From Sphingomonas alpina (GTDB taxonomy: Bacteria > Pseudomonadota > Alphaproteobacteria > Sphingomonadales > Sphingomonadaceae), in assembly GCF_014490665.1 (NCBI RefSeq), contig NZ_CP061038.1, positions 1,240,001-1,304,000 on the forward strand: DNA of 64,000 bases. Reading direction: 5' to 3'. Under the pieces are notes generated by a model that had not been told where the DNA came from, ran no database searches, and saw nothing but the letters and a program-made list of their open reading frames with translations. A program made the position numbers and the translations under genes. Below, one piece after another: positions 28,531 to 38,174 of the stretch (position 1 is the first letter of the stretch; the number at the start of each line of letters is the position of its first letter).

Positions 28531-28789
28531 CTCATGCTCCTCCATCGCAGCCTGCCGCTGGCAGCGATTCAACCGTCGCGCAGGATCGGGCATGTCACGT
28601 TTTGCCGGATCCCGGCGCGCGCTTTCTTTTTGTCGACAATGGCATGGTTGCAGCGTCACCAGCGGGTGGCTTTGCCTCGACGGCTCTTGCCTTCATCACA
28701 CGGATCGGCATTGACGGGCAGTGGTTCCGGACGAGCGGAGAGGGCACGACGCGCGCGTTGATCCGCCGGTCCGGTGAGGAGACGAAGCG
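28531..28789. other. Gap between repeat array and GNAT gene
   Basis: Together with 28267-28395 this forms a stretch of about 520 bp with no convincing gene. A 74-codon rightward frame at 28602 has no clear ribosome binding site or recognisable content. An AT-rich segment at about 28345-28375 could hold a promoter for the lipoprotein gene. Confidence 0.4.
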
Positions 28790-29338
28790 ATGCTCGATGA
28801 CGCGACTGACGATGTGGTGCGCCTGATCCCGGCGCAGGACGGCGATGTGCCCGCGATCGTCGCGCTGATGAACCTGGCCTATCGCGGCGATGAGGCGGGC
28901 TGGAACACCGAGGCCGGCTATATCGATGGCGACCGGACGAGCGAGCCGTTCCTGCGCGATGAGATCGCCACCAAGCCCCATGCGACTCTGCTGATCTGGC
29001 GGGACGATGCCGATGGCCGGCTGCGCGGCTGTGTCTGGCTCGAGCCGCTGGGTGAGGGGCGCTGGTATCTCGGCTCGCTCACCGTCGACCCGCGGCTCCA
29101 GAACGCCGGTGCGGGCCGCCGGCTCCTCGCCGCGTCGGAGGCCTGGGTGCTCGCGCGCGGCGGCACGGAGGTCAGCATGAGCGTGGTCAATATCCGCGAC
29201 GGCCTGATCGCCTGGTATGCGCGGCGGGGCTATGAGCCGAGCGGGGATACCAGGCCGTTCCCGTATGGCGACGATCGCTTTGGTATCCCCAGGCGGGACG
29301 ATCTGCATTTCGTCGTGCTGCGGCGATCTCTGGCCTGA
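28790..29338 (+). CDS. GNAT family N-acetyltransferase
   Basis: The 182-residue protein has the GNAT fold: beta strand YLGSLTVDP, the acetyl-CoA pyrophosphate loop LQNAGAGRRLLAASEAW (Q/RxxGxG/A), and the C-terminal YARRGYEPSGDT block. GAGGAG lies upstream with long spacing. Substrate unknown. It ends 4 bp from the convergent DMT transporter gene. Confidence 0.87.
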   Translation: MLDDATDDVVRLIPAQDGDVPAIVALMNLAYRGDEAGWNTEAGYIDGDRTSEPFLRDEIATKPHATLLIWRDDADGRLRGCVWLEPLGEGRWYLGSLTVDPRLQNAGAGRRLLAASEAWVLARGGTEVSMSVVNIRDGLIAWYARRGYEPSGDTRPFPYGDDRFGIPRRDDLHFVVLRRSLA

Positions 29339-29341
29339 GGG

Positions 29342-30229
29342 TTATGCCGGCCGGCGTGCCCGGATCGGCGACCAGCCCAGCGTCGTCGCCGCGGCGGCGA
29401 GCAGGATGGCGGCACCGCCGACGATCTGCAGGAAATACAGCCTGTGTCCGAACGCGGCCACATCGACCAGGATCGCGACCAGCGGATAGATGAATGACAA
29501 CGCACCGACCAGGTGGGTCGGCAGCTTCTGGATCGCGCCATAAAGCAGGATGAAGGCCAGTCCGGTATGGATCACCCCGAGCGAGGCGAGCATGGCCCAG
29601 GTCGACGCGCCGCCCGGCGGCGTCGCGACATGGCTGAGCGGTGCGAGCAGCACGATCCCGACGATTACCTGGATCAGGACGATCAGCATCGGTGGCACGC
29701 CGGTCAGCTTCTTCGCGGCAATCGCGGCAAGCGCGTAGAAAAATGCCGAGGCGAGCGCCATGACGATGCCGAGCAGATAATCCGATCCGGTCTGACCGGA
29801 CTCTGGCCTGGCCTGAACCAGCAGCAACACACCGCCGAACGCGACCGCCAGCCACAGGAGTTTATTGACCGTCAGCCGCTCCGCAAACAGCAATGCGCCC
29901 AATCCCACCAGCATGAAGGGCTGAGTGTTATAGACCGTGGTCGCGATCGAGATCGAGGAATGCGCATAGGCGCCGAACAGCAACAGCCAGTTGAGCACGA
30001 TCGCCACGCCGCCGGCCATGGCGATCAGCAATTGCCGCCGCGACAGGGCATCGCGGCGCAGCAGGCCGCGTGCCAGGCACACTGCGCTCAGCGTCACCGC
30101 ACCGAACACGCAGCGCCAGAACACGACATCGATCACCGGCTGGCCCGACATGATCACAAACCAGCCGATCGTGCCGGAAATCGTCATGGCGACCGCCATT
30201 TCGATCGTGCCGCGTGTCTGTCCGGTCAT
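29342..30229 (-). CDS. EamA/DMT superfamily transporter
   Basis: The 295-residue protein has ten hydrophobic helices in two homologous EamA halves, as in RhaT/YdcZ-type exporters of amino acids and metabolites. It is divergent from an Lrp/AsnC regulator with 131 bp between the starts, an arrangement typical of regulated amino-acid exporters. The substrate is inferred to be an amino acid or derivative but is not shown by the sequence. Confidence 0.9.
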   Translation of the reverse strand: MTGQTRGTIEMAVAMTISGTIGWFVIMSGQPVIDVVFWRCVFGAVTLSAVCLARGLLRRDALSRRQLLIAMAGGVAIVLNWLLLFGAYAHSSISIATTVYNTQPFMLVGLGALLFAERLTVNKLLWLAVAFGGVLLLVQARPESGQTGSDYLLGIVMALASAFFYALAAIAAKKLTGVPPMLIVLIQVIVGIVLLAPLSHVATPPGGASTWAMLASLGVIHTGLAFILLYGAIQKLPTHLVGALSFIYPLVAILVDVAAFGHRLYFLQIVGGAAILLAAAATTLGWSPIRARRPA

Positions 30230-30243
30230 TCCGGCCTCCCATC

Positions 30244-30256
30244 AACCATGATGGTT
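30244..30256. promoter_or_regulatory. Palindrome in exporter/Lrp intergenic region
   Basis: AACCAT-G-ATGGTT is a perfect 13-bp palindrome 15 bp upstream of the exporter start. It could be part of an Lrp/AsnC operator. Short palindromes arise by chance, so this is weak. Confidence 0.3.
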
Positions 30257-30360
30257 TTTTAGCAGGGGATAATGCAGGTTGATATGGGTAGAGAAAGGCA
30301 GTTTGCGGAATTTGCCTGAGATAATAAGATATGATCAGGGTTTTACCTAAGGAGAGAATG

Positions 30361-30795
30361 ATGCTGGATGACGTGGACCGGCGCATCGTGGAATTGCTTG
30401 CGGGCAATGCGCGCCTCTCGCTCAAGGAACTGGCGCAGCGCGTCGAACTGTCGTCGCCGAGCGTATCGGATCGCCTGCACCGGCTGGAGGACCGCGGCGT
30501 GATCCGCGCCTATACGGTCGATATCGATCCGTATGCGCTTGGCTATACCCTTCAGGCGATCGTCAGGATCAAGCCGTTTCCCGGCAAGCTTCCCGCGACG
30601 CAGCGGATGATCGAGAAAATCCCCGAATTCACTGAATGCTACAAGGTGACGGGCGACGATTGCTACATCGCCCATGTCTATCTCCAGTCGATCGGACAGC
30701 TCGACACGGTCCTCGATCGCATCGTCGATTTCGCCCAGACCAGCACATCGATCGTCAAGGCCACCCCAGTGAAGCGGCGCCTGCCGCCGCTTTGA
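30361..30795 (+). CDS. Lrp/AsnC family transcriptional regulator
   Basis: Of two adjacent ATGs, the one at 30361 has the better spacing from AAGGAG and gives 144 residues. The N-terminal AsnC helix-turn-helix is clear (LDDVDRRIVELLAGNARLSL ... VSDRLHRLEDRGVI), followed by the RAM ligand-binding domain. It most likely senses an amino acid and controls the divergent EamA exporter. Confidence 0.93.
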   Translation: MLDDVDRRIVELLAGNARLSLKELAQRVELSSPSVSDRLHRLEDRGVIRAYTVDIDPYALGYTLQAIVRIKPFPGKLPATQRMIEKIPEFTECYKVTGDDCYIAHVYLQSIGQLDTVLDRIVDFAQTSTSIVKATPVKRRLPPL

Positions 30796-30835
30796 GGCGG
30801 GGATGATCCCGTTGACAGGCATGTCTCAGCTGCCT

Positions 30836-30931
30836 CCCCGGCGAAGGCCGGGGTCCAGTTGGGAGGCAGCTGTAACAGGCGCCTCACGGCGCCGCAGACG
30901 CCCCTCGACTGGACCCCAGCCTTCGCCGGGG
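30836..30931. repeat. Inverted repeat, REP-like hairpin
   Basis: Arms of 24 bp (30836-30859, CCCCGGCGAAGGCCGGGGTC... ; 30908-30931) match as inverted copies with one mismatch. Each arm is itself partly self-complementary, and the 48-bp loop is GC-rich. It lies just after the Lrp/AsnC gene and before the acylase gene. It looks like a repetitive extragenic palindrome and could act as a terminator. Confidence 0.8.
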
Positions 30932-31103
30932 AAGACGATATATGAGACAGATAACTGCTCTCCGATTCAAGGGAGCGACCGCACCGGCTACCGCAACAGC
31001 CTGGCCGATAGCCGCTGGTTATGACCATAGAACACCTGCCGCATAGACAGGTGCGCCAAGCAGGCCCAACCTTTCGGCCCAGAGAGACAGCAGGGAATTG
31101 CCG

Positions 31104-33476
31104 ATGCTCAACCGTCGTACGTTCCTGCTGGGGTCGACCGCGATGCTTGTTACAAGTGCTGCCACCGCTGCGCCGTTGCTTCAGTCCCGCCTGCCGGTGA
31201 CGGAACGGCGCCAGGCCGTGCAGGGCCCGGGCGCGTCGATCGAGATCGTCGATGACGTGTACGGCACCCCGCATATTCGGGCGGAGTCGATCCCGGATGC
31301 ATTTTTCGGCCAGGGCTATGTCGTCGCGCGCGATCGCCTGTTCCAGATCGACCTGGCGCATCGTCGCGAACTTGGCCGCCTTGCCGAGGTGTTCGGCGCA
31401 CGCTTTGTCCCGCACGACGCGAATGCGCGACTGTTCCATTATCGCGGCGACCTGGATGCCGAGCTGCGTCGCGTGCCGCCCGACATACTCGCCTGCGCGC
31501 GCGCTTATATCGCGGGCATCAACGCGCGCATCGACGAGGTGATGGCCGACCCTGCATTGCTTCCGGGCGAATACCGGATCCTCAAGATCGCGCCGATGAA
31601 ATGGGACGTTCGCGACCTGGTGCTCGCGCGCGAAGCGGCAGCCGGCAATGCCGATGACGAGATTCGTCGGGCACAGCTCGCCGCCCTTGGATTGCTCGAA
31701 CTCGACGCTGTCGTAGCGCCGCTCCGCCCGGCCTGGACCATGCGCGTGCCCGAGGGGCTGGATGTCGCGGCGGTGAGCGAGGCCGATCTCGGCGTCCTGC
31801 TGCTCGGACGGCTGCCGTTCGAGCCTGAGCGGCCGGTGGCGGATCCCGCCGGTTCGGCTGAACGTGCCAATGCCGGCAGCAATGCCTGGACGGTCGCGCC
31901 GGCGCGCTCCGCCACCGGCCGGCCGATCCTGGCCAATGATCCGCATCTCGGCATTGGCGGCTTCAGCCCGCGCCATGTCGCGCATCTCACCGCACCCGGG
32001 CTCGATGTGATCGGCGGCGGCGCACCCGGGCTGCCGGGGATCATGCAGGGCCATACCGACCGGTTCGCCTTCGGCCGCACCAATTTCCACATCGACCAGA
32101 ACGACCTGTTCGTGCTTGAGCTCCACCCGGAGGATCCCGAACGCTATCGCCATGATGGTGGCTGGAAGCGGTTCGAGCAGGTCGTGGAGTCGATCCCGGT
32201 CAAGGGCGCAGCGGCGCAGAAGGTAACGCTGCGCTATTCGGTGCAGGGGCCGGTAATCTCACACAATCCGCGGCGGCACCGCGCGACCGTGCTTGGCTCG
32301 ATCATGCTGCAACCGGGCGCCAGCGGCGCCTTTGCGATGATCGCGATCAACTTGGCGAAGGACTGGGCGAGCCTGCGCAAGGCGTTCACGCTGCACCCGT
32401 CGCCAACCAATTTCCATTATGCCGATGTGGACGGCAACACCGGCTGGCAGGTGATCGGCTTCGCGCCGGTGCGCAAGCAGGGCGACGGCCTGCTGCCGGT
32501 GCCGGGCGACGGGCGCTATGACTGGGCCGGTATGCGCGACTTCGCATCGCTGCCCAGCGAGTATAATCCCGCCAAGGGCTGGTTCGCCTCGGCCAACCAG
32601 AATAATCTGCCGGCAAACTGGCCACGCGACCGCATCCCGGCTTTCTCGTTCCGCGATCCTTATCGCTACAATCGGATCGCGCAGGTGCTGGCGAGCCAGG
32701 CCCGGCACAGCCTGGCCGACAGCGTCGCCTTGCAGCACGACACGCTGTCGACGCCGGCGCGCCTGTTCCTCGAGCATCTGCCGCCACAGCCTTCCGATGC
32801 CGCCAAACCGGCCGTCGACATGCTGCGCGGCTGGGATGCCCGGATCGCGGCGGACAGCGGCGCAGCCGCCCTGTTCGAAATGACCTGGCGCGAGCTCGGC
32901 ACGCGCATGCTCGCCGCGATCGTGCCCCAGCGAGCCAAGGAGCTGGTGACGGAGATAGCGCCCTCGGTGCTGCTTGACCTGCTCGCCAAGCCGGACGCGC
33001 GGCTCGGTCGTGATCCGCAGGCCGTGCGCGATGCGATGCTCGATGCAGCTTTGGTCGCCGCCTGGGCGCAGGCGCGCGGCCGGCTTGGTGCCGATCCCGC
33101 GGCATGGCGCTACGGCACGCTGCATCAGGTGCGGCTGCGCCATCCGCTGTCGGCGATCCCCGCGATTGCCGCAGCCTTTCCGCCGATCGAGGGCGAGGGG
33201 TCGGGTGGCGATGGCTATACCGTGATGGCGCGCTGGCTCGGCTCCGGTCCAGGCTGGAGCGTCGGCGGCGGCGCCAGCTATTTGCAGGTGATCGATGTCG
33301 GCGCCTGGGACAATTCGCTGATGCTGGTCCTGCCCGGCCAGTCGATCGATCCAAAATCGCCGCATTATCGCGACATGTACAAGCCCTGGGTTGCGGGACA
33401 GATGCAGCCGATGCCGTTCAGCCGCGAAGCGGTCGAGGCGAATGCAGCGGGGCGGACGATGCTGCGGCCGTCCTGA
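31104..33476 (+). CDS. Penicillin acylase family Ntn hydrolase
   Basis: The product of 790 residues (ATG at 31104; another at 31098) is a penicillin/cephalosporin/acyl-homoserine-lactone acylase-type precursor. It has a Tat-like start (LNRRTFLLGSTAMLVTSA), the alpha-chain region YGTPHIRAES, a spacer, and the autocatalytic junction ANAG|SNAW, whose Ser (about residue 259) becomes the beta-chain N-terminal nucleophile. The NDPHLG and HPSPTNFHYADVDGN segments are typical. The periplasmic heterodimer cleaves amide-linked acyl groups. Quorum-signal quenching or lipopeptide cleavage are possible; the substrate cannot be deduced. Confidence 0.9.
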   Translation: MLNRRTFLLGSTAMLVTSAATAAPLLQSRLPVTERRQAVQGPGASIEIVDDVYGTPHIRAESIPDAFFGQGYVVARDRLFQIDLAHRRELGRLAEVFGARFVPHDANARLFHYRGDLDAELRRVPPDILACARAYIAGINARIDEVMADPALLPGEYRILKIAPMKWDVRDLVLAREAAAGNADDEIRRAQLAALGLLELDAVVAPLRPAWTMRVPEGLDVAAVSEADLGVLLLGRLPFEPERPVADPAGSAERANAGSNAWTVAPARSATGRPILANDPHLGIGGFSPRHVAHLTAPGLDVIGGGAPGLPGIMQGHTDRFAFGRTNFHIDQNDLFVLELHPEDPERYRHDGGWKRFEQVVESIPVKGAAAQKVTLRYSVQGPVISHNPRRHRATVLGSIMLQPGASGAFAMIAINLAKDWASLRKAFTLHPSPTNFHYADVDGNTGWQVIGFAPVRKQGDGLLPVPGDGRYDWAGMRDFASLPSEYNPAKGWFASANQNNLPANWPRDRIPAFSFRDPYRYNRIAQVLASQARHSLADSVALQHDTLSTPARLFLEHLPPQPSDAAKPAVDMLRGWDARIAADSGAAALFEMTWRELGTRMLAAIVPQRAKELVTEIAPSVLLDLLAKPDARLGRDPQAVRDAMLDAALVAAWAQARGRLGADPAAWRYGTLHQVRLRHPLSAIPAIAAAFPPIEGEGSGGDGYTVMARWLGSGPGWSVGGGASYLQVIDVGAWDNSLMLVLPGQSIDPKSPHYRDMYKPWVAGQMQPMPFSREAVEANAAGRTMLRPS

Positions 33477-33506
33477 CGAGATGAGATGGATGAACCAACT
33501 CTCCCC

Positions 33507-33582
33507 GTTCGGGCTGAGCCTGTCGAAGCCCCGTCCTTCTTGCCGCAGAAGAACGACCCTTCGACAAGCTCAGGGTGAACGG
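33507..33582. repeat. REP-like inverted repeat
   Basis: GTTCGGGCTGAGCCTGTCGA (from 33507) and CCTTCGACAAGCTCAGGGTG (from 33558) form imperfect inverted arms. This is the same element type as 7769-7855. It sits between the acylase gene and the next serine hydrolase gene and may terminate or stabilise the acylase transcript. Confidence 0.75.
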
Positions 33583-33633
33583 TAGGGAGTGGTTAAGCGC
33601 GGCTCGAAAACGCCTAGAATGAGGAAGATCGCC

Positions 33634-34842
33634 ATGTTCCGCCGGCTCGCCGCCTGCCTCTTGCTCGCCGTGTCGCAGCTTCCCGGTGCGGCTCTGGCCG
33701 ACGACCGCGCCTTCGAAAAGGCGCTGGCCGATTTTCGCGCGCTGCAACGTGCCGAGGTCAAGCGATCGGGCATCGTCGGCAGCAGTTTCTATGTCGTGCG
33801 CGACGGCCGCGTGGTCGTTGCCGATCATCTCGGACAGCAGGACGCGGCCGCCAATGTGCCGGTCGACGCGCAAACCATCTATCACTGGGCGTCGATCACC
33901 AAGACCATGACCGGCATCGCGATCATGCAGTTGCGCGATCGCGGGCTGCTGACGCTCGACGATCCGATCGTCCGCTATGTGCCGGAACTTGCCGCGGTGC
34001 ATAATCCGTTCGGCAACACCGGGGCGATCACACTGCGCCAGCTGATGAGCCACAGCGCCGGTTTCGGCGGCGCGACATGGCGCTGGCGCGACCGCGACTG
34101 GCAGCCGTTCGAACCCAAGGGCTGGGCGCAGCTGGTGGCGATGCTGCCCTATACCGAGGTACAGTTCCGGCCCGGCACAAGGTTCAGCTATTCCAATCCG
34201 GGCATCGTCTATCTCGGTCAGGTGATCGAGCGGCTCTCGGGCGAGGATTTCGAAGTCTATATCGACAAGAACATCCTGCGGCCGCTCGGCATGCGGGAGA
34301 GCTATTTCGACCGCACACCGCCCTATCTGCTGCCGCATCGGTCGCACAGCTACTATATCCGCGACGGCAAGCGGGTGGCGGCACCGTTCGACGCGGATAC
34401 CGGCGTGACGGTGTCAAACGGCGGGCTCAACGCGCCACTGCCGGACATGACGAAATATATGGCTTTCCTGCTCGGCGATGCGACGCGCCAGGCCGATCAT
34501 GATCTGGTGCTCAAGCGCTCCTCGCTCGAGGAAATGTGGCGGCCGCAGATCTCAGCGGGCGAGGATTTCACGCAAGGGCGGATGGCAACGACGACGTGGA
34601 GCGGGCTGTCCTTCTTCCTCGACCAGCGCGACGGGATCCGCTTCATCGGCCATAATGGCGACCAGAACGGTTTCCGCGCCTATCTCAGCCTGTGCCCCGA
34701 CCAGCATATGGGCAGCCTGCTTGCCCTCAACACCGAGACCCGTGGCGTTGAGAACAACGCCGCGAACCGCACCCGGCCGGAATCGCGCATCGCGCTGGCG
34801 ACCGACACTCTGTGCAAGGCGGTGAGCATATCGGGGAAGTGA
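33634..34842 (+). CDS. Exported serine hydrolase, class C beta-lactamase-like
   Basis: The start at 33634 is supported by GAGGAAG six bases upstream and gives 402 residues with a signal peptide (FRRLAACLLLAVSQLPGAALA). The catalytic motifs are S87-I-T-K90 and Y186-S-N188; the third motif appears as GHNGDQNG rather than KTG. These features fit esterases or D-Ala peptidase-like members of the beta-lactamase superfamily, acting in the periplasm. It follows the acylase gene, separated by a REP hairpin, and is followed by an exported alpha/beta hydrolase. Confidence 0.87.
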   Translation: MFRRLAACLLLAVSQLPGAALADDRAFEKALADFRALQRAEVKRSGIVGSSFYVVRDGRVVVADHLGQQDAAANVPVDAQTIYHWASITKTMTGIAIMQLRDRGLLTLDDPIVRYVPELAAVHNPFGNTGAITLRQLMSHSAGFGGATWRWRDRDWQPFEPKGWAQLVAMLPYTEVQFRPGTRFSYSNPGIVYLGQVIERLSGEDFEVYIDKNILRPLGMRESYFDRTPPYLLPHRSHSYYIRDGKRVAAPFDADTGVTVSNGGLNAPLPDMTKYMAFLLGDATRQADHDLVLKRSSLEEMWRPQISAGEDFTQGRMATTTWSGLSFFLDQRDGIRFIGHNGDQNGFRAYLSLCPDQHMGSLLALNTETRGVENNAANRTRPESRIALATDTLCKAVSISGK

Positions 34843-34911
34843 CGAACCCGGCTATGAAGCCTCGAACTGACTCGAGCCGATGTCCCGCCACCTCGCCAAA
34901 GGCACCGCACC

Positions 34912-35676
34912 ATGATCGACAGACGCACATTTACGACGGCAATGCTGGCCGGCGTCGCTGCTCCATTGATCTCCGCCAGCGGCATTGCCGCTCCGGCCAA
35001 AGCGCGCAACGTCGTTCTGGTGCATGGATTGTTCGCCGACGGATCCTGCTGGTCCGACGTGATCGCGCGATTGCAGGCGGTGGGTCTCAATGTCACGTCG
35101 GTGCAGAATCCGCTGACCACATTGCCTGAAGCGGTGGCTGCGGCCGAGCGTGTGCTCGCGCGCCAGGATGGCCCGACGGTGCTGGTTGGGCATTCCTTTT
35201 CCGGCATGATCGCTACTGAGGCCGGGATGCACCCCAATGTCTCGGCTTTGGTCTATGTGGCGGCGCGGGCGCCCGATGCCGGTGAGGACTATGCGGCGCT
35301 GGCCAAGACCTTTCCCACGCCGCCGGCGAGCGCCGGTATCGTCTTCGACGGCGATGAAGGCCGCCTCGGCGAGGCCGCATTCCTGCGCGATTTCGCTGGC
35401 GATCTGCCCGAGGCAAAGGCGCGGATTCTCTACGCGGTGCAACAACCCTTCAACAAGGCGCTGCTCACCGGCAGGACCACTCAGGCAGCGTGGCGATCCA
35501 AGCCGAGCTTCTATGCCGTCTCGACCGAGGACCGGACGATCAATCCCGATCTCGAGCGCTTCATGGCCAAACGCATGGGGGCAAAGACGATCGAGCTGAA
35601 ATCCAGCCATGTGTCATTGATCTCGCATCCCGGCGAGATCGCTCAACTGATCCTCGAAGCCGCCGGGGAGCGGTGA
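34912..35676 (+). CDS. Exported alpha/beta hydrolase
   Basis: The 254-residue product starts MIDRRTFTTAMLAGVAAPLI, a Tat-like signal, then the hydrolase fold with VLVHGLFADGSCW, the nucleophile elbow GHSFSG and the catalytic His in SSHVSLISHP. It resembles the salicylate-esterase/MenH-like group with small lids. It probably forms a run with the preceding serine hydrolase, 69 bp upstream, and is convergent with a TonB receptor gene. Confidence 0.88.
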   Translation: MIDRRTFTTAMLAGVAAPLISASGIAAPAKARNVVLVHGLFADGSCWSDVIARLQAVGLNVTSVQNPLTTLPEAVAAAERVLARQDGPTVLVGHSFSGMIATEAGMHPNVSALVYVAARAPDAGEDYAALAKTFPTPPASAGIVFDGDEGRLGEAAFLRDFAGDLPEAKARILYAVQQPFNKALLTGRTTQAAWRSKPSFYAVSTEDRTINPDLERFMAKRMGAKTIELKSSHVSLISHPGEIAQLILEAAGER

Positions 35677-35725
35677 GGGGCGTCCCGGGAAGCGGGCCTG
35701 GAATGACCCGCTTCCCTGTCTTCCA

Positions 35726-38029
35726 TCAGAAGCGATACCCGACGCCAACGCCGATCGTGCGCGGCTGATTGAGTGCTATGCGCCGCGTCGTCGGCAGATC
35801 GGCCGAGATCGCGACGGGCAGATCGGTCTGCCCACGCTTGTCGGTGATATTGTTGATAAAGGCCGAGATTTCCCAGGGCGCATTCACCGGATCGATGCCA
35901 ATGCGCGCATTGAAGAGTGAGAAGGCCGGGCGCCGATAGAATGGGCTGGTGCGATCATAGAGGAAGTCGGATGCCCCGAGATAGCTGAAGTCGATCCGCG
36001 CAAAGCCCTTATAGTCGTCATTGATCCGGTCGGCATATTCCGCCGATGCGGTTACCGTCCATTTCGGTACGTTCTGCAGCTGGTCGCCATCCTTTGCGGC
36101 GGTCCCCGGCACGTCGTTCTTCAGCCGGGCATCGGTGTAACCGAAACCAGCGCTCAGCGTCAGCGGCTTGATCGGGCGGAATTCGATCTCGAGCTCGCCG
36201 CCCTTGCTTACCGCATTGCCGAAATTGGCGGTGATGTTGAAACCGCATTGCAGGACGATCTGCTGCTGCACCTTCGACCAGTCGATATAAAAGGCCGATG
36301 CGTTCACCGTGAGGCGGCGATCGAGCCAGCTGGTCTTGGCGCCGATCTCATAGTTCCAGAGATTGTCCGGGCTGTACCGATTGAGCTGCCCCTGGCTCAG
36401 TCCGAGCCCTTGCACCTCGGCGCCGCACAGGCTGGCCGGCGCCGGGTTGTTCGGGCCACCGGGCCGATAGCCCTTGGACGCGGTCGCATAGAGCAACTTG
36501 TCCGGCGTCACCTGCCACTGCAGCGTGGCCTTGGGCGTCACGCCATGGTCGCGCGAACTGTTCGTGACCTGGGAGAAGCCGCCGTTGAACAGGCCGTCGC
36601 CGGACTGGTAGAAACCCTGGTCGACCTGGAAGACGCGAACCCCGGCACGCGCCGTCAGCGTCGGCGTGATCTTGTAGGAGGCCTCACCGAAGCCGGCATA
36701 TTCCTTCAGCGTCGCGCGCCGCGTGCCGGCATAGATGGTGTCGAAGCTCGCGAAGGGTGCGGTCGTGCGATAGGGGAAGTCCGACGGATAGGGAATGGAC
36801 GAGGTGAGGGGGGCCTTCACATCGTGATAGAAGCCGCCGACCAGGATCTGGAACGGACCCTCGAAGCTGCTCGATGCGCGCAGTTCCTGAGTGAATTCCT
36901 TGTTGCGGTAACTGCCGTACATGGCCACCGGCGACACCGTTGGCGTGCCGAAGAAGTAATTGATGACCTTGGATGAATCATCCTGGAGCTGCACGTCGCG
37001 GTGATAATAGGAACTGGACGAGAGCAGTTCGATCGGCCCGATCTGCTGCTTGATCGCGAGGTTCGCGATCCAGCTCTTCTGCACGTTGCGCTCGTCGACG
37101 TCGCGCACCTGGATCGGGTTGGACAGCGACCCCGGCACGCCGTCATAGGTGAACGGGCTGCCGAGCTTGGTATATTGATACAGGAAGGACGGCGTGATCG
37201 AGAGCGTCTCGGTCGGCTGGATCAGCAGCGCGGCGCGCACGCCATACGTCTTGTAGGTGTTGACGTTGTTCTGCTTTTTGGCGGTCGGATCGGCGGCGAG
37301 ATAATTGGTCGGATCGATCGCGTAGCGATCGATATAGCCGTCCTCGTCGCGGTAATAGCCGGCGACGCGCAAAGCGACCTTGTCCTTGACCACCGGCAGG
37401 TTGATCACGCCGTTGACGTTCCAGTTGAACCCGCCATGCGCCGTATCCGACGCCTCGGCATGGACCTTGCCTTCGACGGTATCGAGATTGGGCTGATTGG
37501 AGATGTAGCGAACCGTACCGCCCATCGAGCTAGAGCCGTATAGCGTGCCCTGCGGCCCGCGCAGCACTTCGATCCGGCTGATGTCCATCATCGAGGGGTC
37601 GATCACGCCGCGCGTCGAGAGCAGGGCGGCATTGCTGGAAGCTGCGATCGGGGTGTCGTCGAGATAATAGCCGACCGTCGCGGCGGAGCCGGCCACTGAC
37701 GAAATGCCGCGCACGATCAGGTTGTTCTCGCCCGGCCCGGAGGAAACCACCGCCAGCGACGGCGCAATCCGCGAGACGTCGTACAGGTTGGTGACACCAC
37801 GCCGTTCCAGGTCGGCCTGAGTCAGCGCGGTGACGCTGATCGGCACGTTCTGCAGTTTTTCCGACCGCTTCTGCGCTGTCACGATGATGTCGGTCGAGTC
37901 TTCTTCGACGGCCGATGCCGCCACTGCCGCATCGGCCGTCTGCGCCAGGGCAGGCGGTGTCGCCAAAGCGGCGGCAAGCGATGCGAGCGCGCAAGCGCTA
38001 CCCAGAAAAACCGATTGTCCCTTACGCAT
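35726..38029 (-). CDS. TonB-dependent receptor
   Basis: The product (767 residues from the ATG at 38029) has a signal peptide and a TonB-box-like segment DIIVTAQKR. It also has a plug domain (NLIVRGISS ... YYLDDTPIA ... EVLRGPQGTLYGSSSMGGTVRYIS) and a large beta-barrel ending in Phe (GVGVGYRF). This type, common in sphingomonads, imports diverse organic substrates rather than only siderophores. The neighbouring exported hydrolases suggest that it takes up their products. An upstream extension to 38089 has poor support. Confidence 0.92.
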   Translation of the reverse strand: MRKGQSVFLGSACALASLAAALATPPALAQTADAAVAASAVEEDSTDIIVTAQKRSEKLQNVPISVTALTQADLERRGVTNLYDVSRIAPSLAVVSSGPGENNLIVRGISSVAGSAATVGYYLDDTPIAASSNAALLSTRGVIDPSMMDISRIEVLRGPQGTLYGSSSMGGTVRYISNQPNLDTVEGKVHAEASDTAHGGFNWNVNGVINLPVVKDKVALRVAGYYRDEDGYIDRYAIDPTNYLAADPTAKKQNNVNTYKTYGVRAALLIQPTETLSITPSFLYQYTKLGSPFTYDGVPGSLSNPIQVRDVDERNVQKSWIANLAIKQQIGPIELLSSSSYYHRDVQLQDDSSKVINYFFGTPTVSPVAMYGSYRNKEFTQELRASSSFEGPFQILVGGFYHDVKAPLTSSIPYPSDFPYRTTAPFASFDTIYAGTRRATLKEYAGFGEASYKITPTLTARAGVRVFQVDQGFYQSGDGLFNGGFSQVTNSSRDHGVTPKATLQWQVTPDKLLYATASKGYRPGGPNNPAPASLCGAEVQGLGLSQGQLNRYSPDNLWNYEIGAKTSWLDRRLTVNASAFYIDWSKVQQQIVLQCGFNITANFGNAVSKGGELEIEFRPIKPLTLSAGFGYTDARLKNDVPGTAAKDGDQLQNVPKWTVTASAEYADRINDDYKGFARIDFSYLGASDFLYDRTSPFYRRPAFSLFNARIGIDPVNAPWEISAFINNITDKRGQTDLPVAISADLPTTRRIALNQPRTIGVGVGYRF

Positions 38030-38174
38030 ATTCGCCATCCCCTTCGCCGGGTCGCGGTCGGCGGCCCTTTTGCGCCTGCAGCAGAACATTTTTATGCTGT
38101 CAAACTTTTTTGATAGGGGTTTGTTTTTTAGCTGACCCCTCTATGCTCGACCACGTCATTCAAAGGGGGCGCAC

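Noticed and set aside
28270..28659. Leftward frame crossing the 45-bp repeat array
   Set aside because: It reads repetitive EICYTG-like peptides only because of the tandem repeat; no binding site or family match.
30678..32153. Long leftward frames opposite the acylase gene, also 32259-33365
   Set aside because: The opposite strand carries a full penicillin acylase with intact motifs; these frames have no motifs or binding sites.
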